The notes under the pieces are model-generated. The model was not told the origin of the DNA and searched no databases. It worked only from the letters and a program-made list of their open reading frames with translations. Shown here piece after piece: positions 1-11,222 of a stretch of DNA of 64,000 nt (positions are counted from its first letter, which is position 1; each line of letters starts with the position of its first letter). The stretch is from Chaetoderma sp. LZ-2023a. Lineage: Eukaryota > Mollusca > Caudofoveata > Chaetodermatida > Chaetodermatidae. The position numbers were made by a program, and so were the translations under genes. Location: assembly GCA_034401795.1 (NCBI GenBank), contig CM067367.1:36486668-36550667 (forward strand), given 5' to 3'.

Positions 1-175
1 CGAAATATCTCTAACCGTAGCGGTATATATCAGTAGACCTTTGGTCCCAAACCATTTCCGATGAAGAATTCTAATCAAGTGTCATTGTTTAGTTCATCCC
101 TCATCGGAGGTGTTAATCTATGTCATCGACATACTGCCAGTTAACTAATTACTTAGACAGCGTATGAGGATTGCA

Positions 176-620
176 GGACACTATATAATCTAGATATGTT
201 TATAGCCACAGGGGAGGGATTCCAACTATATCAGCATCAGGCTTGTTTGTCAGGACATAGTATTATATATTCCAAGTGTTTCGTGGGATGTGCCGTTTGG
301 TATGCAATGTTTACACACGATATACACAGTTTTGTGGAGCCTACATGCGTGTATGACCTGCGCAAATGTAGTGCCATTTGTCTTTCTCGGATGGAAGCTA
401 TGGCGATGCATTATTTGTGTGCGTCATACAACCCTTACACACTGTAACTGGTTTGTATAGCGAATTTATTACTGTGCCTATCAGTGCGACAAACTAATTA
501 GCTATCAGAGCGATGAATTAATTGATCATCAAAGATACGTACCTTCCATTATGACGCAACAGTAGAAATGGGATTGCGTTGCGTGTCAAATACTGCAATC
601 AGTATCATCGATTTGAGGGC
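176..620 (+). repeat. Dispersed repeat R, copy A (uninterrupted)
   Basis: This stretch matches, in three blocks, sequence at 18896-19028, 20207-20617 and 32316-32390. Shared landmarks are ACACTATATAATCTAGAT at the start, GCGACAAACTAATTA near 485 and CATTATGACGCAACA near 548. It is useful as an empty-site reference: at 513-518 it reads ATGAAT, where the second copy carries a MITE flanked by ATGAAT on both sides. A short open frame at 196-447 is not conserved in the other copy, so I do not call it a gene. Confidence 0.75.
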
Positions 621-664
621 GCTTACTTTGACCAAATTGGAGAAAATGTGCAAAAATGTGCAAA

Positions 665-668
665 AATG

Positions 669-707
<39 letters not shown>

Positions 708-715
708 TTGCTTGC

Positions 716-784
<69 letters not shown>

Positions 785-858
785 TGTGTACATGCGTGAG
801 TGTGTACGTGCATGTGTATGTACACATATGTATGTTGGTATGCGCTCGCGCGTGCGTG

Positions 859-890
<32 letters not shown>

Positions 891-895
891 TACGT
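665..895. repeat. TGCG tetranucleotide microsatellite
   Basis: A run of TGCG units from about 667 to 786, with a short TGCT interruption near 706-718, grades into TG/CA-rich sequence and a second short TGCG run near 865-892. All the long frames here (Cys-Val-Arg-Ala or Thr-His-Ala-Arg repeats) are artefacts of the array. Confidence 0.95.
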
Positions 896-929
896 TAGAC
901 TATGCATTGTGGTGTCGATCATGTAATGC

Positions 930-1115
930 TGCACGACCTGCAGCAACTGCTCCCAGTCAAATTAGTTTCAAACTCTTGAACAACTTGCAGATATAGTTAC
1001 ATTGAAATTTAGATTCTGGGACTTTATATTTCAAAGTTGTAAAGCAATAACCTGCGTTTGAAAAGTCGGCGGAGTTTAGCTAAAAATTTCCGTGGCATAG
1101 TTAGGAATGAATTCC
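930..1115 (+). mobile_element. Hairpin MITE, type 2, right half
   Basis: It begins in the hairpin arm (CAGCAACTGCTCCCAGTCAA, then ATTAGTTTCAAA) and continues to the usual type 2 right end (GGCGGAGTTTAGCTA, then GTGGCATAGTTAGGAA). The left half is absent. Confidence 0.75.
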
Positions 1116-1258
1116 TATGTTGCTGTTGAGTTATCTGGTTGATTTGTTTCCAATGACGCTCGTTATGTTGAAGGCTATCGTCATGGTTGACTAGCATCCG
1201 CTGAAGATAGGAGCCTGCAGATAAACCCGTCCATGACGGGTGCCCCATTTGAATACCA
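1116..1258 (-). other. Conserved tail next to MITE, copy 1 (possible captured exon)
   Basis: Sequence immediately beyond the MITE right end matches 5265-5400, which lies beyond another type 2 MITE, at roughly 80% by eye. Read on the minus strand, both copies keep an open frame with the same residues: YLQ/YFQ, ML, HxD, LQxNE, KQINQI, QQQ, RN, FL. The frame in this copy runs from about 1248 down to 1024 and its last part reads into the MITE. I do not recognise the protein. It may be a captured piece of a glutamine-rich coiled-coil exon, or simply a composite repeat. Confidence 0.5.
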
Positions 1259-1828
1259 TAGCAAAGTCGTCATTATACAAAAGTTGATTTGATAGTGTTG
1301 TCCCCTAGATTTCTGAAGTCATGCTATGTATTATTTACTACTAAATGATAGACAGCTAACTCATGGATTAGATCTTTGAGTCAAATAATGTCAGTTCAGA
1401 GATTCAGTTTCATGAAACGACGTCGTTGGTTGATTCTGTTTGATGATGCTAGGTCATTTTAGGTTTCAGTTGGAGGGTTTTTGTGAAATGACGTCAATTG
1501 GGGATAGTGCGGGATGACATGATGTCGTTGATGGATCTGTGTTTGATGGAATTCTATCACTGAATGATTCGAATAACTAAAATGAAATTAATCAAGCACT
1601 GGTGCTTAAATTAGGTCTCACTTGCATATACATTTGAGACAGTATGGCGAACACAGTACAGGTTCATTGTGAGCTTCATGATTCATGATTCAAGATTCAG
1701 GATTATTTATTTCATGCTTAATATACAATATACAGACATTACAATTGGGCAGTCCATCAAAGGCAGAGCCTATGAGTCGATGCACCCCCCCCCCCCCACC
1801 TACACACAAAACAAAACATTACAATATT
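1259..1828. other. No gene seen; simple repeats
   Basis: Nothing recognisable as coding. It holds short TGATTCA-type repeats near 1679-1705 and a run of 13 C at 1785-1797. Confidence 0.6.
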
Positions 1829-1842
1829 TAGGGTGATAGTTT

Positions 1843-1953
1843 GGCCCTGTAGGTGGGGCTTAGAATACACCTTCCGCGCACTTAACACTTATGATCATGT
1901 CGATAGTCACTTACAGGACTGGCGGTGTGATCAGCGAATGAAAAGAAGAAGAA
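1843..1953 (+). mobile_element. Short retroposon (SINE-like), variant 1
   Basis: A 111 bp insertion flanked by a perfect 14 bp direct repeat, TAGGGTGATAGTTT, at 1829-1842 and 1954-1967. It starts with GTAGGTGGGGCTTAGAATAC and ends with an A/G-rich GAAAAGAAGAA tail. The head and tail match the insertion at 62461-62666, but about 105 bp of the middle are missing and about 25 bp are unique. Variable-length target-site duplications and a simple 3' tail indicate LINE-driven retroposition. Confidence 0.85.
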
Positions 1954-1967
1954 TAGGGTGATAGTTT

Positions 1968-4735
1968 ATTATACAACCCTCTGTGAGTAAACACAGAACA
2001 AAGGACGGCACAACATCCATTTTTTGTACCATATTGTCATGATCTATAGTCAAAATATTTGTGAACATAAACGAGTGTTCAAAGTCGGTTGAGTTCCAGA
2101 GAAGCGGCATATTTACTACAGATTGCTTCGATATGTTTAAGAATCTTGTTTCAATTCTATTCACATAGATGTGCTTAGGAACTGCTTGTCAAATAATCAC
2201 CGCATAACCAACCATTTCCAGGACGATATCGTGATGGTACAATTGCATAAAAAGGTTCGCCTTTAGTCGACTCGAAACATGGTCTTGACCTTATACTGAC
2301 ATACACATTATTTAATATGCTGGCACCGTAGTTTCCTGAACAGAGACTGAATTACTATTAACACCTTCTCTATAATTGTCACCTAAAATCTTACTTTGGG
2401 ATTTGGTATAAAACTGAATGAATGTAGATTGAATAATATACCGAATATTCAGTATTACACTAACTGTATTAACATGCGTGGTTGACAACAATTCGCACAT
2501 ACCACTGCTTTTCCATGAAAATATCTTTGGATAGTAAGTGGTTTCAATCATGTTTTAAAGCATATTAAGAAGGGAATCCATTTCTACAATGCCACTCCCA
2601 TATATGGTTATACTCTGCCCACTGTGTATGGGCATTTGAATAGATTTTAACATTTTGAACCGTTAATGAAATGAAGTGCGTTTGTTGTCACGCAAAGCAA
2701 CAGCAAGCACCAGTCATATAATGCTAAGATCATACAAAGATATGACCAATTGGCTGATTAACCCTCAAAGTTATCACGAACTCGAGCACTCTATCCCTCA
2801 GCTCCCACATAAATGTAAACACTAAAAGTCAGGAATTGCCGCAGTAAGCACACGCATCTGATTATGACCAGCTAAGTGGCAAAAGCTGCATTGATTATAA
2901 GGGCATTAACACAGCACACCGTTGATGGTAGATGGAACCCAATCCTAAAGATACGAAATTCACGCCGTTGTATATTAAGTGTTAAGAATGTCTGGAATAA
3001 TAATGGTGTATTATGTGTAGCATTATGAAAATAATGCTGCTAACAACATTTTCTCTTCGGTGGCGGTTTTATGAAAGATTAGTCCCCGTTCCTGAAACGT
3101 GTGAATACGCGTCTTTATGCGACTGATAATTAGCCTTGATTTTCGTGTCCACATATTCATATAAGTCTAGTACTTGCTGGAACGGTTGTACAGAAGAAGT
3201 CTACTAAAATAACACATAGGTTGCGTATTTGCTCCATTCTTTGGCTGCTCAGACAACTGCCAAACCATTGTATATATTCTAGAAATATACATGTATACAG
3301 TATTAGCTTTACCATGACATAATCTTCAATGTTGCAAACATCAGGAGAAAATGTCTGTGTATCGTGCCACGGTCACGGGGATATAATAACTATGCCATTT
3401 CTATGTTGCTATTAATGAGTGAATGAATGGGCACTTCAAGTACCTAAGATCATCATCAAAATATGTCACTTGTTAGCTGACGTTGTAATCAAATGACTTA
3501 GGTCCGACACAAAAAAGCGGCAGACATCCAATAGTAATCGTCTTTGGTGAAATTAAAATTTAACAAACATTATGCAAACAAATATATGCACACACCTGCC
3601 AATAACCGCCACGTGTCAATAACTACCAACATAGAATACGTCGTTTGGGAGTGTCTTGGACGTCAGATGGTTCCAGTCTTGGATTTTATCACAGCTGCAG
3701 CCCACGTGTTCCACATCATGGCATGCGTAAATGTCACTGGATTAGTGAACAGATTTGACCGTTCATCTTGTGAGGTATTTTTTTACAAAACGTATGCAAA
3801 CTTGATTGACATAATTATTGACACACAGAATCGAATTTCCAGGTCTGTTTCATGGAATAAGCAATATAGGTCAAGAACGTTTTATATCTGATTGTTGATG
3901 TAGTGCACTTCTATAAGACGACATGGAGATTGAAGAGAAAGAACTATAATGCCACAAAGCTAGCACAAGTCCATCAACGTCATGATAACAGTGATAAGCA
4001 AGCAAACTACTTTGTAACATATGGACAATGCATAATGAGTGAGATAGCGACTGGAAGTGTTGATGAAGCATGGCTGTGTTAGGTGTGTAAACATTACACT
4101 GCTAGACAGCTTCTAGATGTGAACACCATTCCTTTAGGCTACCATTAAATCGTATTTTCTTTCCGGATTCTATATCTGCCTTATCTTTAACCACGAAACA
4201 CGCCATTCACGGCCGAACTGTTATGCTGTTGTATGTTATCTAATCGTCGCACTCATGGTTACTAATTGAAGTCCTCTTTCAGATTAAGTATGTGGTAAAA
4301 AGCGAGTTACCATGGGGTTTTTTAAACTGCACATGAGACAATCATTTAAGTAGTGCATATTAAGTGATAGTCACGGCAAAATGTGCATAATCGTCGACGC
4401 AATCAGTTGAGTAGACAGAGGTCACAAGGTCACCAATTTGTGCGTGACAATAAAGACATATATGCACGAAAGGTTTTTTCATGCGTACGTCAGAATTATT
4501 GGATTTGCTCCGTTAGACATCCTGCCAAGTCAATGTAACGTCAACGCAACCAGTGAAGTTGCCATGGTTCCTGTCTACATAATTTTGGTCCAGCGGTGAA
4601 TTAATGGGAACGATGTAATGGTGAATGGTGCATAAATTCCCTGTGCATGCATATGCTGGATTGTGTGTTGTGGTGTCGAGTATGTCGACGCGACAGGACC
4701 TAACCATGCCAAAATACCCAATCAATGGTATAATC
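1968..4735. repeat. Old segmental duplication, copy A
   Basis: Collinear with 14150-17095. Shared stretches include CATAAACGAGTGTTCAA (2068), GAATGTCTGGAATAATA (2986), CTTCAATGTTGCAAACAT (3326), CACGTGTCAATAACTACCAAC (first 20 bases, 3611), ACATGGAGATT with AGAGAAAGAACT (3921) and GAGACAATCA (4333). Identity is uneven, with many small gaps, so the event is old. The open frame at 3544-3891 lies in a part missing from copy B and begins in MITE-like sequence. No other coding signal was seen in this copy. Confidence 0.85.
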
Positions 4736-4884
4736 TATTGTTTTGCGCTCGAATGTCACAGAAAGCTGAGGTTATTACAAAATTCGAAAATGTAATTTAT
4801 ATTATGTAGCTTTTAATGGTTGACTTGCCAATCTAATGACAAAATGACAAATTGCAGCCAGTGACTGATCAACAGTTGACAATG

Positions 4885-5275
4885 GAGGGGTCCAACCTGT
4901 CAGTCAAGCATCTGACATCATGATTAAAATACTTCATAAAAATGTGTCATCGTAGTAGTCATCAAAATTACGTACGTCAGTGATCAAAGTCTAATGAAAC
5001 TGAATAAATTTTATGTCCTTGGTGAAATTACAATGTAATAAGCATTCTTTTCAATACTTTAACAATTAATTTGAATGGGTACTGTTGCTGCCATGAGCAA
5101 TAGCTGCTCCCAGTCAGATTGGTTTTTAAATCTTCAACAACTTACCAGTATAGTTACCTTGGAATTTATATGCTGGGACAGGTTTAAAAGTTTCAAATCA
5201 ATACATATGTCTAAAAACTGGGCGGAGCTTAGGCAGAGATTGGCGTGGCGTAGCTAGAAATTGATTCCTCATTTG
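4885..5275 (+). mobile_element. Hairpin MITE, type 2
   Basis: Full-length layout: a left end with CTGTCAGTCAAGCATCTGAC and ACGTCA motifs; a central hairpin around 5060-5145 (GGTACTGTTGCTGCC, then AGCTGCTCCCAGTCAGATT); and a right end with GGGCGGAGCTTAGG and GGCGTGGCGTAGCTAGAAA. Confidence 0.8.
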
Positions 5276-5400
5276 CTGTTGAGCTATCTGGTTGATTTGT
5301 TTCTCTTGATGCTCGTTTTGTTGAAGAATATCGCTATGGTGAGCTAGCATCTGCTGAAAATAGATGCCTCCAGGCAAACCTGACATCTTGTAATGTTGTC
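5265..5400 (-). other. Conserved tail next to MITE, copy 2 (possible captured exon)
   Basis: The partner of 1116-1258. On the minus strand an open frame from 5386 down to 5198 keeps the same residue pattern as copy 1 (QQML, HxD, LQQNE, KQINQIAQQQ, RNQFL). Differences between the two copies are spread along the sequence, yet both frames stay open. The last residues run into the MITE right end. Function unknown. Confidence 0.5.
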
Positions 5401-5458
5401 ATTATGCAAAAGGCAATTTGATAGTTTAGTCCCATAGTGGAGTGACATTATACATAAT

Positions 5459-5796
5459 GGGCCTTTCCAGCTTTTGGTATGTCACGCCCATCTCTTGCTA
5501 AGCTCCACCCATACCTCGATCGTTTTGGGATCGATCACCGAGTGCCATGACTATCAATTTCCACAAAACTATACACGTTAGCTGTTAAATATTTTGAGAC
5601 TAATTTGACTGGGTGTTAGGCAGCGACAGCGCCCAGTGAAATTAGTTTTAAAATATTTAACAGAATGCTTATTAAATGGTAAACACATACAATTCATACA
5701 ACGTGTCGGACTATTAAGTGCTAAATACGGACTTTATCGAATCACTGATTATGACGTCATTTTACACTTCACGTAGTTGATTATGACGTCATATGA
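5459..5796 (-). mobile_element. Hairpin MITE, type 1
   Basis: Reverse orientation. The GGCCTTTCCAG terminus and GCTAAGCTCCACCC block come first, then the hairpin arms (GAGACTAATTTGACTGGGTG and CAGTGAAATTAGTTTTAAAA), then a TGACGTCA-containing end (GATTATGACGTCATATGATG). The loop side of the first arm is shortened. Confidence 0.85.
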
Positions 5797-6555
5797 TGAA
5801 TGCCTATCCTATGCCATCCAAGATCATCCTTTTAAAGAAAATGTTCGAACTGTGTCTACGTCCACGGGTTTTTATACCAAAGGGGTGGGTTAACTTTTGG
5901 TTCAAAGGGGATCAAGTTTATTTCTTAGTGCTAAGAGAACCATTTACGTCATCAATGTTAGAATATTCGATTTTAGCAGAAATGAACTCCCTTAATCACA
6001 CAGGTTCAATGCTCATATTGGAAGATGCAGTATACACAATATATGTGACCAGACAAAAATGTACACACTTACAGCGAGAAGTTGAATACAAAATTGCCTC
6101 TTTTTTCAAAAAATACTGTCACAATTGTTTTTCCTCAGATCGTCTAGAACCTTGATACACTCTAAATTGCTATAATTTCTTGATTAGCTATAAATTTTAT
6201 ATTGTCCCCATCCAATAGCGAGAAATCTATTTGTCTGTATCCAAGGTGTCTCCCATAGGAAAAAATATAGGCGATGATGTATGATAGCAATATTTAAACT
6301 GCATTTTCTCATTGAGTTTTAAATCGAATGAGTGCAAACTCGTCAAATATCTAGGACATATTAGGTCATATGGTGGCAATGTGTCAATCGTAGTTTTCCA
6401 ACAAACATTCCACGTTTTACACGCTTAGCAAAAATATTTCGTTTCTATTTAGATCTCATCTGAAATATTCGAATAATTCGAATATTCATTCATATAATTA
6501 TAAGAATATTCGAATACTGATCTTTACATGAATAGCGAACAATATAAATCAATCT
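5797..6555. other. Unassigned; one 120-codon open frame
   Basis: A plus-strand frame at 5793-6155 starts inside the MITE end and encodes 120 residues with no motif I recognise. With no second copy, codon signature or neighbour, I do not call it a gene. The remainder, including AATATTCGAAT-rich sequence near 6465-6525, shows nothing. Confidence 0.4.
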
Positions 6556-6625
6556 CAACACCTGCAAAATGTTAGCGGAGTTTAATTAGAAATGGGTGGG
6601 GCATAGCTAGAATTGAACCGCTCTA
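6556..6625 (+). mobile_element. MITE type 2, right-end fragment
   Basis: The right terminal block only: GCGGAGTTTAATTAGAAATG followed by GGTGGGGCATAGCTAGAA. Confidence 0.6.
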
Positions 6626-7134
6626 TTCTGTGGACGATTGAATCGAAATATGAATATTTATTTTGAAACTGCTTTTAGTATTTTGAAATGCGCAATCCAC
6701 TAAATAGTTTGGCAAACATTGTATCATTCATCACAAAGGGAAAATTTGTTTGCTCTAATCTGCATGAAATTAACTATTCGCGATATTTGAATCAATAGTT
6801 TGACTGAAGCATGTTCCTGTAGAAAGCACTACGTTCAGCCAGATTAATTCTAAACTTTAGACGTTTTGTGGGTCAAGCTAGTAACATGTACGCGAGGAAT
6901 CCACAGCATTAATACATTGTAGCTATCACATTATAAATATGAGGTGTATGACCGAGAACATTGTCATCATTGGGGAAATACATTTCAAAATCAGCATATC
7001 ACGTGATACGTAATGTAATTAATACACCTGAGGAATGTGTTGTTTTCTCATTGAAGATGGCGTTCAAAGGATAGTGCTTATGGCAAATGGTTTATGTTGT
7101 ACAATCTCTGAGCTACACCCATTTCCAAATTGAA
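6626..7134. other. No gene seen
   Basis: AT-rich sequence with stops in all frames and nothing recognised. Confidence 0.5.
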
Positions 7135-7515
7135 CAGGCATAATATAGGGGTTCGTTTCTAACTATGTCCCGCTCATTTTCAACTAACCTCCGCCCACTT
7201 CTTTCAAGCATGTTGGAATAGTTTTGAATCGTGAAACCTGAATTCCAAGAATCTAATTGTAAGTATCTATAGACGTAACCTGGTGAATACATTGAAACTA
7301 ATTTTCCTGGCTGAAGCAACAGCTCCCAATCAAATTACTTTTGAAAATCACAATGCATATTAAATTGTGAATTCATCAGAGGTACACAATTTGTACACGT
7401 TAGTAACAGACTTTTTAACTTTTGCAAATGGGCTACGTCATTTTGAATGTGACGTCGGCTAACATGTGACATATTTGATTATGATATCAGATACTTGAGT
7501 GACATCCTGGATCCA
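7135..7515 (-). mobile_element. Hairpin MITE, type 2, diverged
   Basis: Reverse orientation: AACTATGTCCCGCTC and CTAACCTCCGCCCACTT mark the end block. The core is ATTGAAACTAATTTTCCTGG then GAAGCAACAGCTCCCAATCA. The far end carries GTGACGTCGGCTAACATGTG and TTGATTATGATATCAGATAC. Confidence 0.7.
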
Positions 7516-7661
7516 CCCATTATGTGCGTTCATGTGGAATAGAATTCATGATGAATCAGCTCTGACAGGCGCATGGTCACAAGACCACATTCATCATACT
7601 CCGTGATGCGTGTCATTTGTTGCCACTTCTTGGTGTGCCATTAAGTGGACGCTTAACATTT

Positions 7662-7745
7662 TAATGAATAAATTTCGTAATGAATGGTTAAATTTGGTAG
7701 AGAATGGATAAATTTGTTAAAGAATGGCTAAAGTTGGTAAAGAAA
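7662..7745. repeat. 20 bp tandem repeat, about 4 copies
   Basis: Successive units resemble AAAGAATGGCTAAAGTTGGT, beginning AATGAATAAATTTCGT and degenerating outward. Short frames on either strand here are repeat artefacts. Confidence 0.75.
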
Positions 7746-7769
7746 ATTAAAATAGTTTTTATTACTGAA

Positions 7770-8230
7770 TGTCCATTTGCGGGCCAAGAGAAGACTATTT
7801 TAATTACCCTCTCCCGTAAGGGTATTGTAATTGGCTCTGTTTGTGTGCGCGTGTGCGTGCATCCGTCCATCCGTCCGTCCGGCCCTCTGTATGCAGCTGC
7901 ATCTAAAAAATTACTGATCTGATTTTAGTCACAGATTTTAACACAAGGAAGAAGGCATCGGATGTGGATCGGATCAAATATTGCATCCATGCATATCAAA
8001 TGGTCCGATTTGATCAAATCTTTACACAAGAATTAGTGCGACTATACACTAGGTGTCATCAACATTTGGCGTGTTCCGTAGAGATAAAAAATATCCGGAA
8101 AATCTAAAAGCTTCTTACAACGCGACAAAAAACTTGTGGCCGAGGGTTTGCATTCTCCGACTGCTCTTGTTTGCCAATGGAGTGACTGCCCTGATCTGAA
8201 ATGTAGTCTTCTCTTGACCTGCATATGGGC
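7770..8230. repeat. Dispersed repeat with GGCCAAGAGAAGACTATTT block
   Basis: The block near 7780-7800 recurs in part near 18829-18850 and 34050-34070. Downstream sequence rich in GGATCGGATCAAAT and ATCCGGAAAATC resembles 61960-62170. Neither copy shows a gene. These look like pieces of an uncharacterised repeat. Confidence 0.5.
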
Positions 8231-8579
8231 ATTGTTAACCGTTAAGGTTTTGTTATATTAGAATAAAATACATACACTTCCACGTACATGCACACTCAAT
8301 AATCCTTTAGTTTATATAGTGGGATATCATCTTTGGAGATTAAGATAAACTCATGTTTGTCTTTTATAGAAGTAAAGAACTACAGTGGTTTGATGCGGGT
8401 GGGGTGATGGTGGAGGGGCGACTTCTTACAATCTCAGCGTGGAATCAGGATATAGTGCAGTAGAAGATCGGCTTTCAACCATGTCGACAAACAATCCGGC
8501 GTGAGTCAAGAGTTACTATTTAATCCAGCCGCTTATCCATGGATTTAATTCTGCAATCGAAGTCTCAGACACTTATTAG
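8231..8579. other. No gene seen
   Basis: Nothing recognisable on either strand. Confidence 0.5.
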
Positions 8580-8850
8580 GGAAATCCATGTCTAGCTATG
8601 CCACGCCCATTTCCAGTTAAGCTCCGCCCATGTTGTACATACGTTTGAATCAATTTTATCACTTTAAATCAAGAAGTCCCAAGAATCTCAATTTCAAAGT
8701 ACAGGTAAGCTGCTGTATATATTTTTTAAATTATTTTAACTGAGAGCTGCCGCTGCCATAGGCCATTGCGACATCAGCTGACAGGTGACGTATTTCGATT
8801 ATGACATCATATACTTGAGTGGCCGATCTGATTCCTACATTACAAGAATA
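8580..8850 (-). mobile_element. Hairpin MITE, type 2, core shortened
   Basis: The end block TAGCTATGCCACGCCCATTT and TTAAGCTCCGCCCATG is followed by ACAGGTAAGCTGCTG, one arm only (AATTATTTTAACTGAGAGCT), and the far end (TCAGCTGACAGGTGACGTAT). Confidence 0.7.
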
Positions 8851-9151
8851 GTTAGTATGACATGCTCCCTTACAGAATGTCTCAAATATATTAGGCCTAT
8901 ATCAATTATTCAAAATAAGAAATGGTTTTCTAAATATGGATACGTTACCGAGACAAAACAATATTAGTTCTAACTTTCTGAGTAACGTCATTTTGTTCCA
9001 GGAATATTTTTCAGTTCACACGCTTCGAACAATCTATTAGTAAATCAATATAGGAAACACATTCTGTATGACACACATCATGAACTGTCCAATGTATTAT
9101 AGTCAATAGACACTGTATTCGACAGCCTCAGTGGGTTGATAAAAAGATAAT
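8851..9151. other. No gene seen
   Basis: No coding or repeat signal recognised. Confidence 0.5.
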
Positions 9152-9795
9152 TAAATCGCTGAGACAAGGACAGCCGATGATCGATGATCGTATGACCAGT
9201 AACTATAGCCTCAATAATGTAAATGTCTCTAAAGCGGGAATGCGGTGCTAAAGATCAATGGGATGTCAACGTTTGGTAACGAGGATTTATGTAAGACTAA
9301 CTCAGCGGAAAGGCTGTCTTAAAAGTGACAGAAAGTGACAGAAGTTGTTAGTCTAATGGAACGCAAACTAATCCACCAAGGATTAGCAACGAAATTCGCT
9401 TATTGACAACCACGATTTTCTAATAATGTGTACTTATTTTCTATGGTCAGGAGATTCAAGAGAGCGTATCTTTTGCAAATAATTGTATGGCTTTGTATGA
9501 CGAGAAAGTTAGTTTAATGATGCCCATTTTTAATCGGGTCCTTACCACTTGAGATGTATTAATTTACCATCTGCCACTGGTGTCATTAGGCCTACTCATT
9601 CATTTTAATAATGTTAATTTATAAGTCAATTCCCACCACACACCCACTGTCTGAGCAAACAATCTTTTGATGGCGTCTGATAGCAAGCTGTAGCAATGGC
9701 ATAAATCAATGAGATGATATGCATCTATACAGAGAAGAATCAATAATATTATTAGTATCCTCTTTGTCATATTTCTTCTGATAACCCGTCGCTCC
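9152..9795. repeat. Local duplication, unit 1
   Basis: Matches 10551-11222 closely, including TTTATGTAAGACTAACTCAG, AATCCACCAAGGATT and CAATCTTTTGATGGCGTCTG. A MITE right-arm scrap at about 9803-9872 (AATTGAAAGTCAAGAAGCTC) shares private variants with the MITE at 10268-10552, so that MITE segment was probably copied with the unit. No conserved reading frame. Confidence 0.85.
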
Positions 9796-9872
9796 TGATT
9801 CTATAGTTTTTGGAAATTGAAAGTCAAGAAGCTCAGGGATCGATCGAGGTGTGGGTAGACCTTAGATAGAGG

Positions 9873-10267
9873 TGCACAATTTTCAGCATATGGACAGATC
9901 ATATTATTGGTTATATAAATATCTTACTCAAGGCATTCTTGTTAAGATGTTATGTGGTTTATGCTAGAAAAAGTTTATTTGAAATAAGATTACTTAGCAT
10001 CTAACCAAGCTTATGCAACATATCTGGCGTATAAAATAATAAACAAATGTTTCTTAACCTGGCTTGTCAAGTACTCAGTTTAGGTCTAGCTATATTTAGT
10101 CAAGGTTTGCTTAGATTATTAGCATGGTATTTACAGATAAAATTAGCTGATCAACCAGGAAAGTGAAAAACAGTACGGAACTGCCAATAAATCCGAAAGA
10201 ATCTTAATGCTAAAAAGGCTCCAGTAATATATGCATAATTACTCTAAAGAATTTTGAAAGATAAAGG
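9873..10267. other. No gene seen
   Basis: AT-rich spacer between the two duplication units with nothing recognised. Confidence 0.5.
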
Positions 10268-10552
10268 CGATATAGTCTGTCTTTAAGGGTTAATAGTCTG
10301 ACGTATTGTACGAATTGTATGTCTTTACCATTTAATAAACATTCTGTTGAATATTTTGAAACTAATTTAACTGGGCGCTGTTGCTGCCTTAGGCAGGAAC
10401 ATCACTCAGTCAAATTAGTTTCAAAATATTCAACATGTTTGCTGTACAGTTTTCTGGGAATTGAAAGTCAAGAAGTTCAGGGATCGATCGAAGTGTGGGT
10501 ATACCTTAGATATAGGTGGGAGGGGCGCAGCTAAAACTGGAATGGTCCATTA
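10268..10552 (+). mobile_element. Hairpin MITE, type 1, left end missing
   Basis: The hairpin core is near 10347-10436: CTGTTGAATATTTTGAAACT, a short loop, then GTCAAATTAGTTTCAAAATA. The right end has GGAATTGAAAGTCAAG and AAAACTGGAATGGTCCATTA. The TGACGTCA-bearing left end is not present. Confidence 0.8.
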
Positions 10553-11222
10553 GATCGCTGAGATAAGGATCGCCGATGATCGTATGACCAGTAACTGTAG
10601 CCTCAATAATGTAAATGTCGCTAAAGCGGGAATGTGGTGCTAAAGATCAAAGGGATGTCAACAGGTGGTTTGGTAACGAGGATTTATGTAAGACTAACTC
10701 AGCGGAAGGGTTGTCTTAAAAGTGACAGAAAGTGGCAGAACTTGTTAGTCTAATGGAATGTAAACTAATCCACCAAGGATTGGCAGCGAAATTCGCTTAT
10801 TGGCAACCACGATTTTCTAAAAATGTGTACTTATTTTCTATGATCAAGAGGCTCAAGAGAGCCTACCTTTTGCAACTAATTGTATGGCTTTGTATGACGA
10901 GAAAGGTAGTTTAATGATGCCCGTTTTTAATCGGGTCCTTATTATTTGAATGGTATTGTTACCACAATTTCCCCTTGATCGAACGAGGAGATATATTAAT
11001 TTACCATCTGCCATTAGTGTCATTAGGCCTACTCATTCATTTTACTAATGTTAATTTATAAGTCAATTCCCCCACTGTCTGATCAAACAATCTTTTGATG
11101 GCGTCTGATAGCAAACTGTAGCAATTTCATTAGGCAATAAGATGATATGCATCTATACAGGGAAGAATGAATAATAGTATTAGGATCCTCTTTGTCATAT
11201 TTCTTCTGATAACCCGTCGTCT
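10551..11222. repeat. Local duplication, unit 2
   Basis: The partner of 9152-9795, with an extra ~40 bp segment near 10950-10990 (GAATGGTATTGTTACC). A 60-codon frame at 10732-10914 is not open in unit 1, so I reject it as a gene. Confidence 0.85.

Noticed and set aside
196-447. 83-codon frame in repeat R
   Set aside because: Not preserved in copy B.
549-996. Several long frames rich in Cys-Val-Arg-Ala or Thr-His-Ala-Arg
   Set aside because: All are translations of the TGCG microsatellite, open on both strands because the unit lacks stops.
3544-3891. 115-codon frame as a gene
   Set aside because: It starts in MITE-like sequence, and its middle is missing from the duplicated copy near 15950-16080.
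5793-6155. 120-codon frame as a possible small gene
   Set aside because: It starts inside a MITE end, and no motif, paralogue or splice context was recognised.
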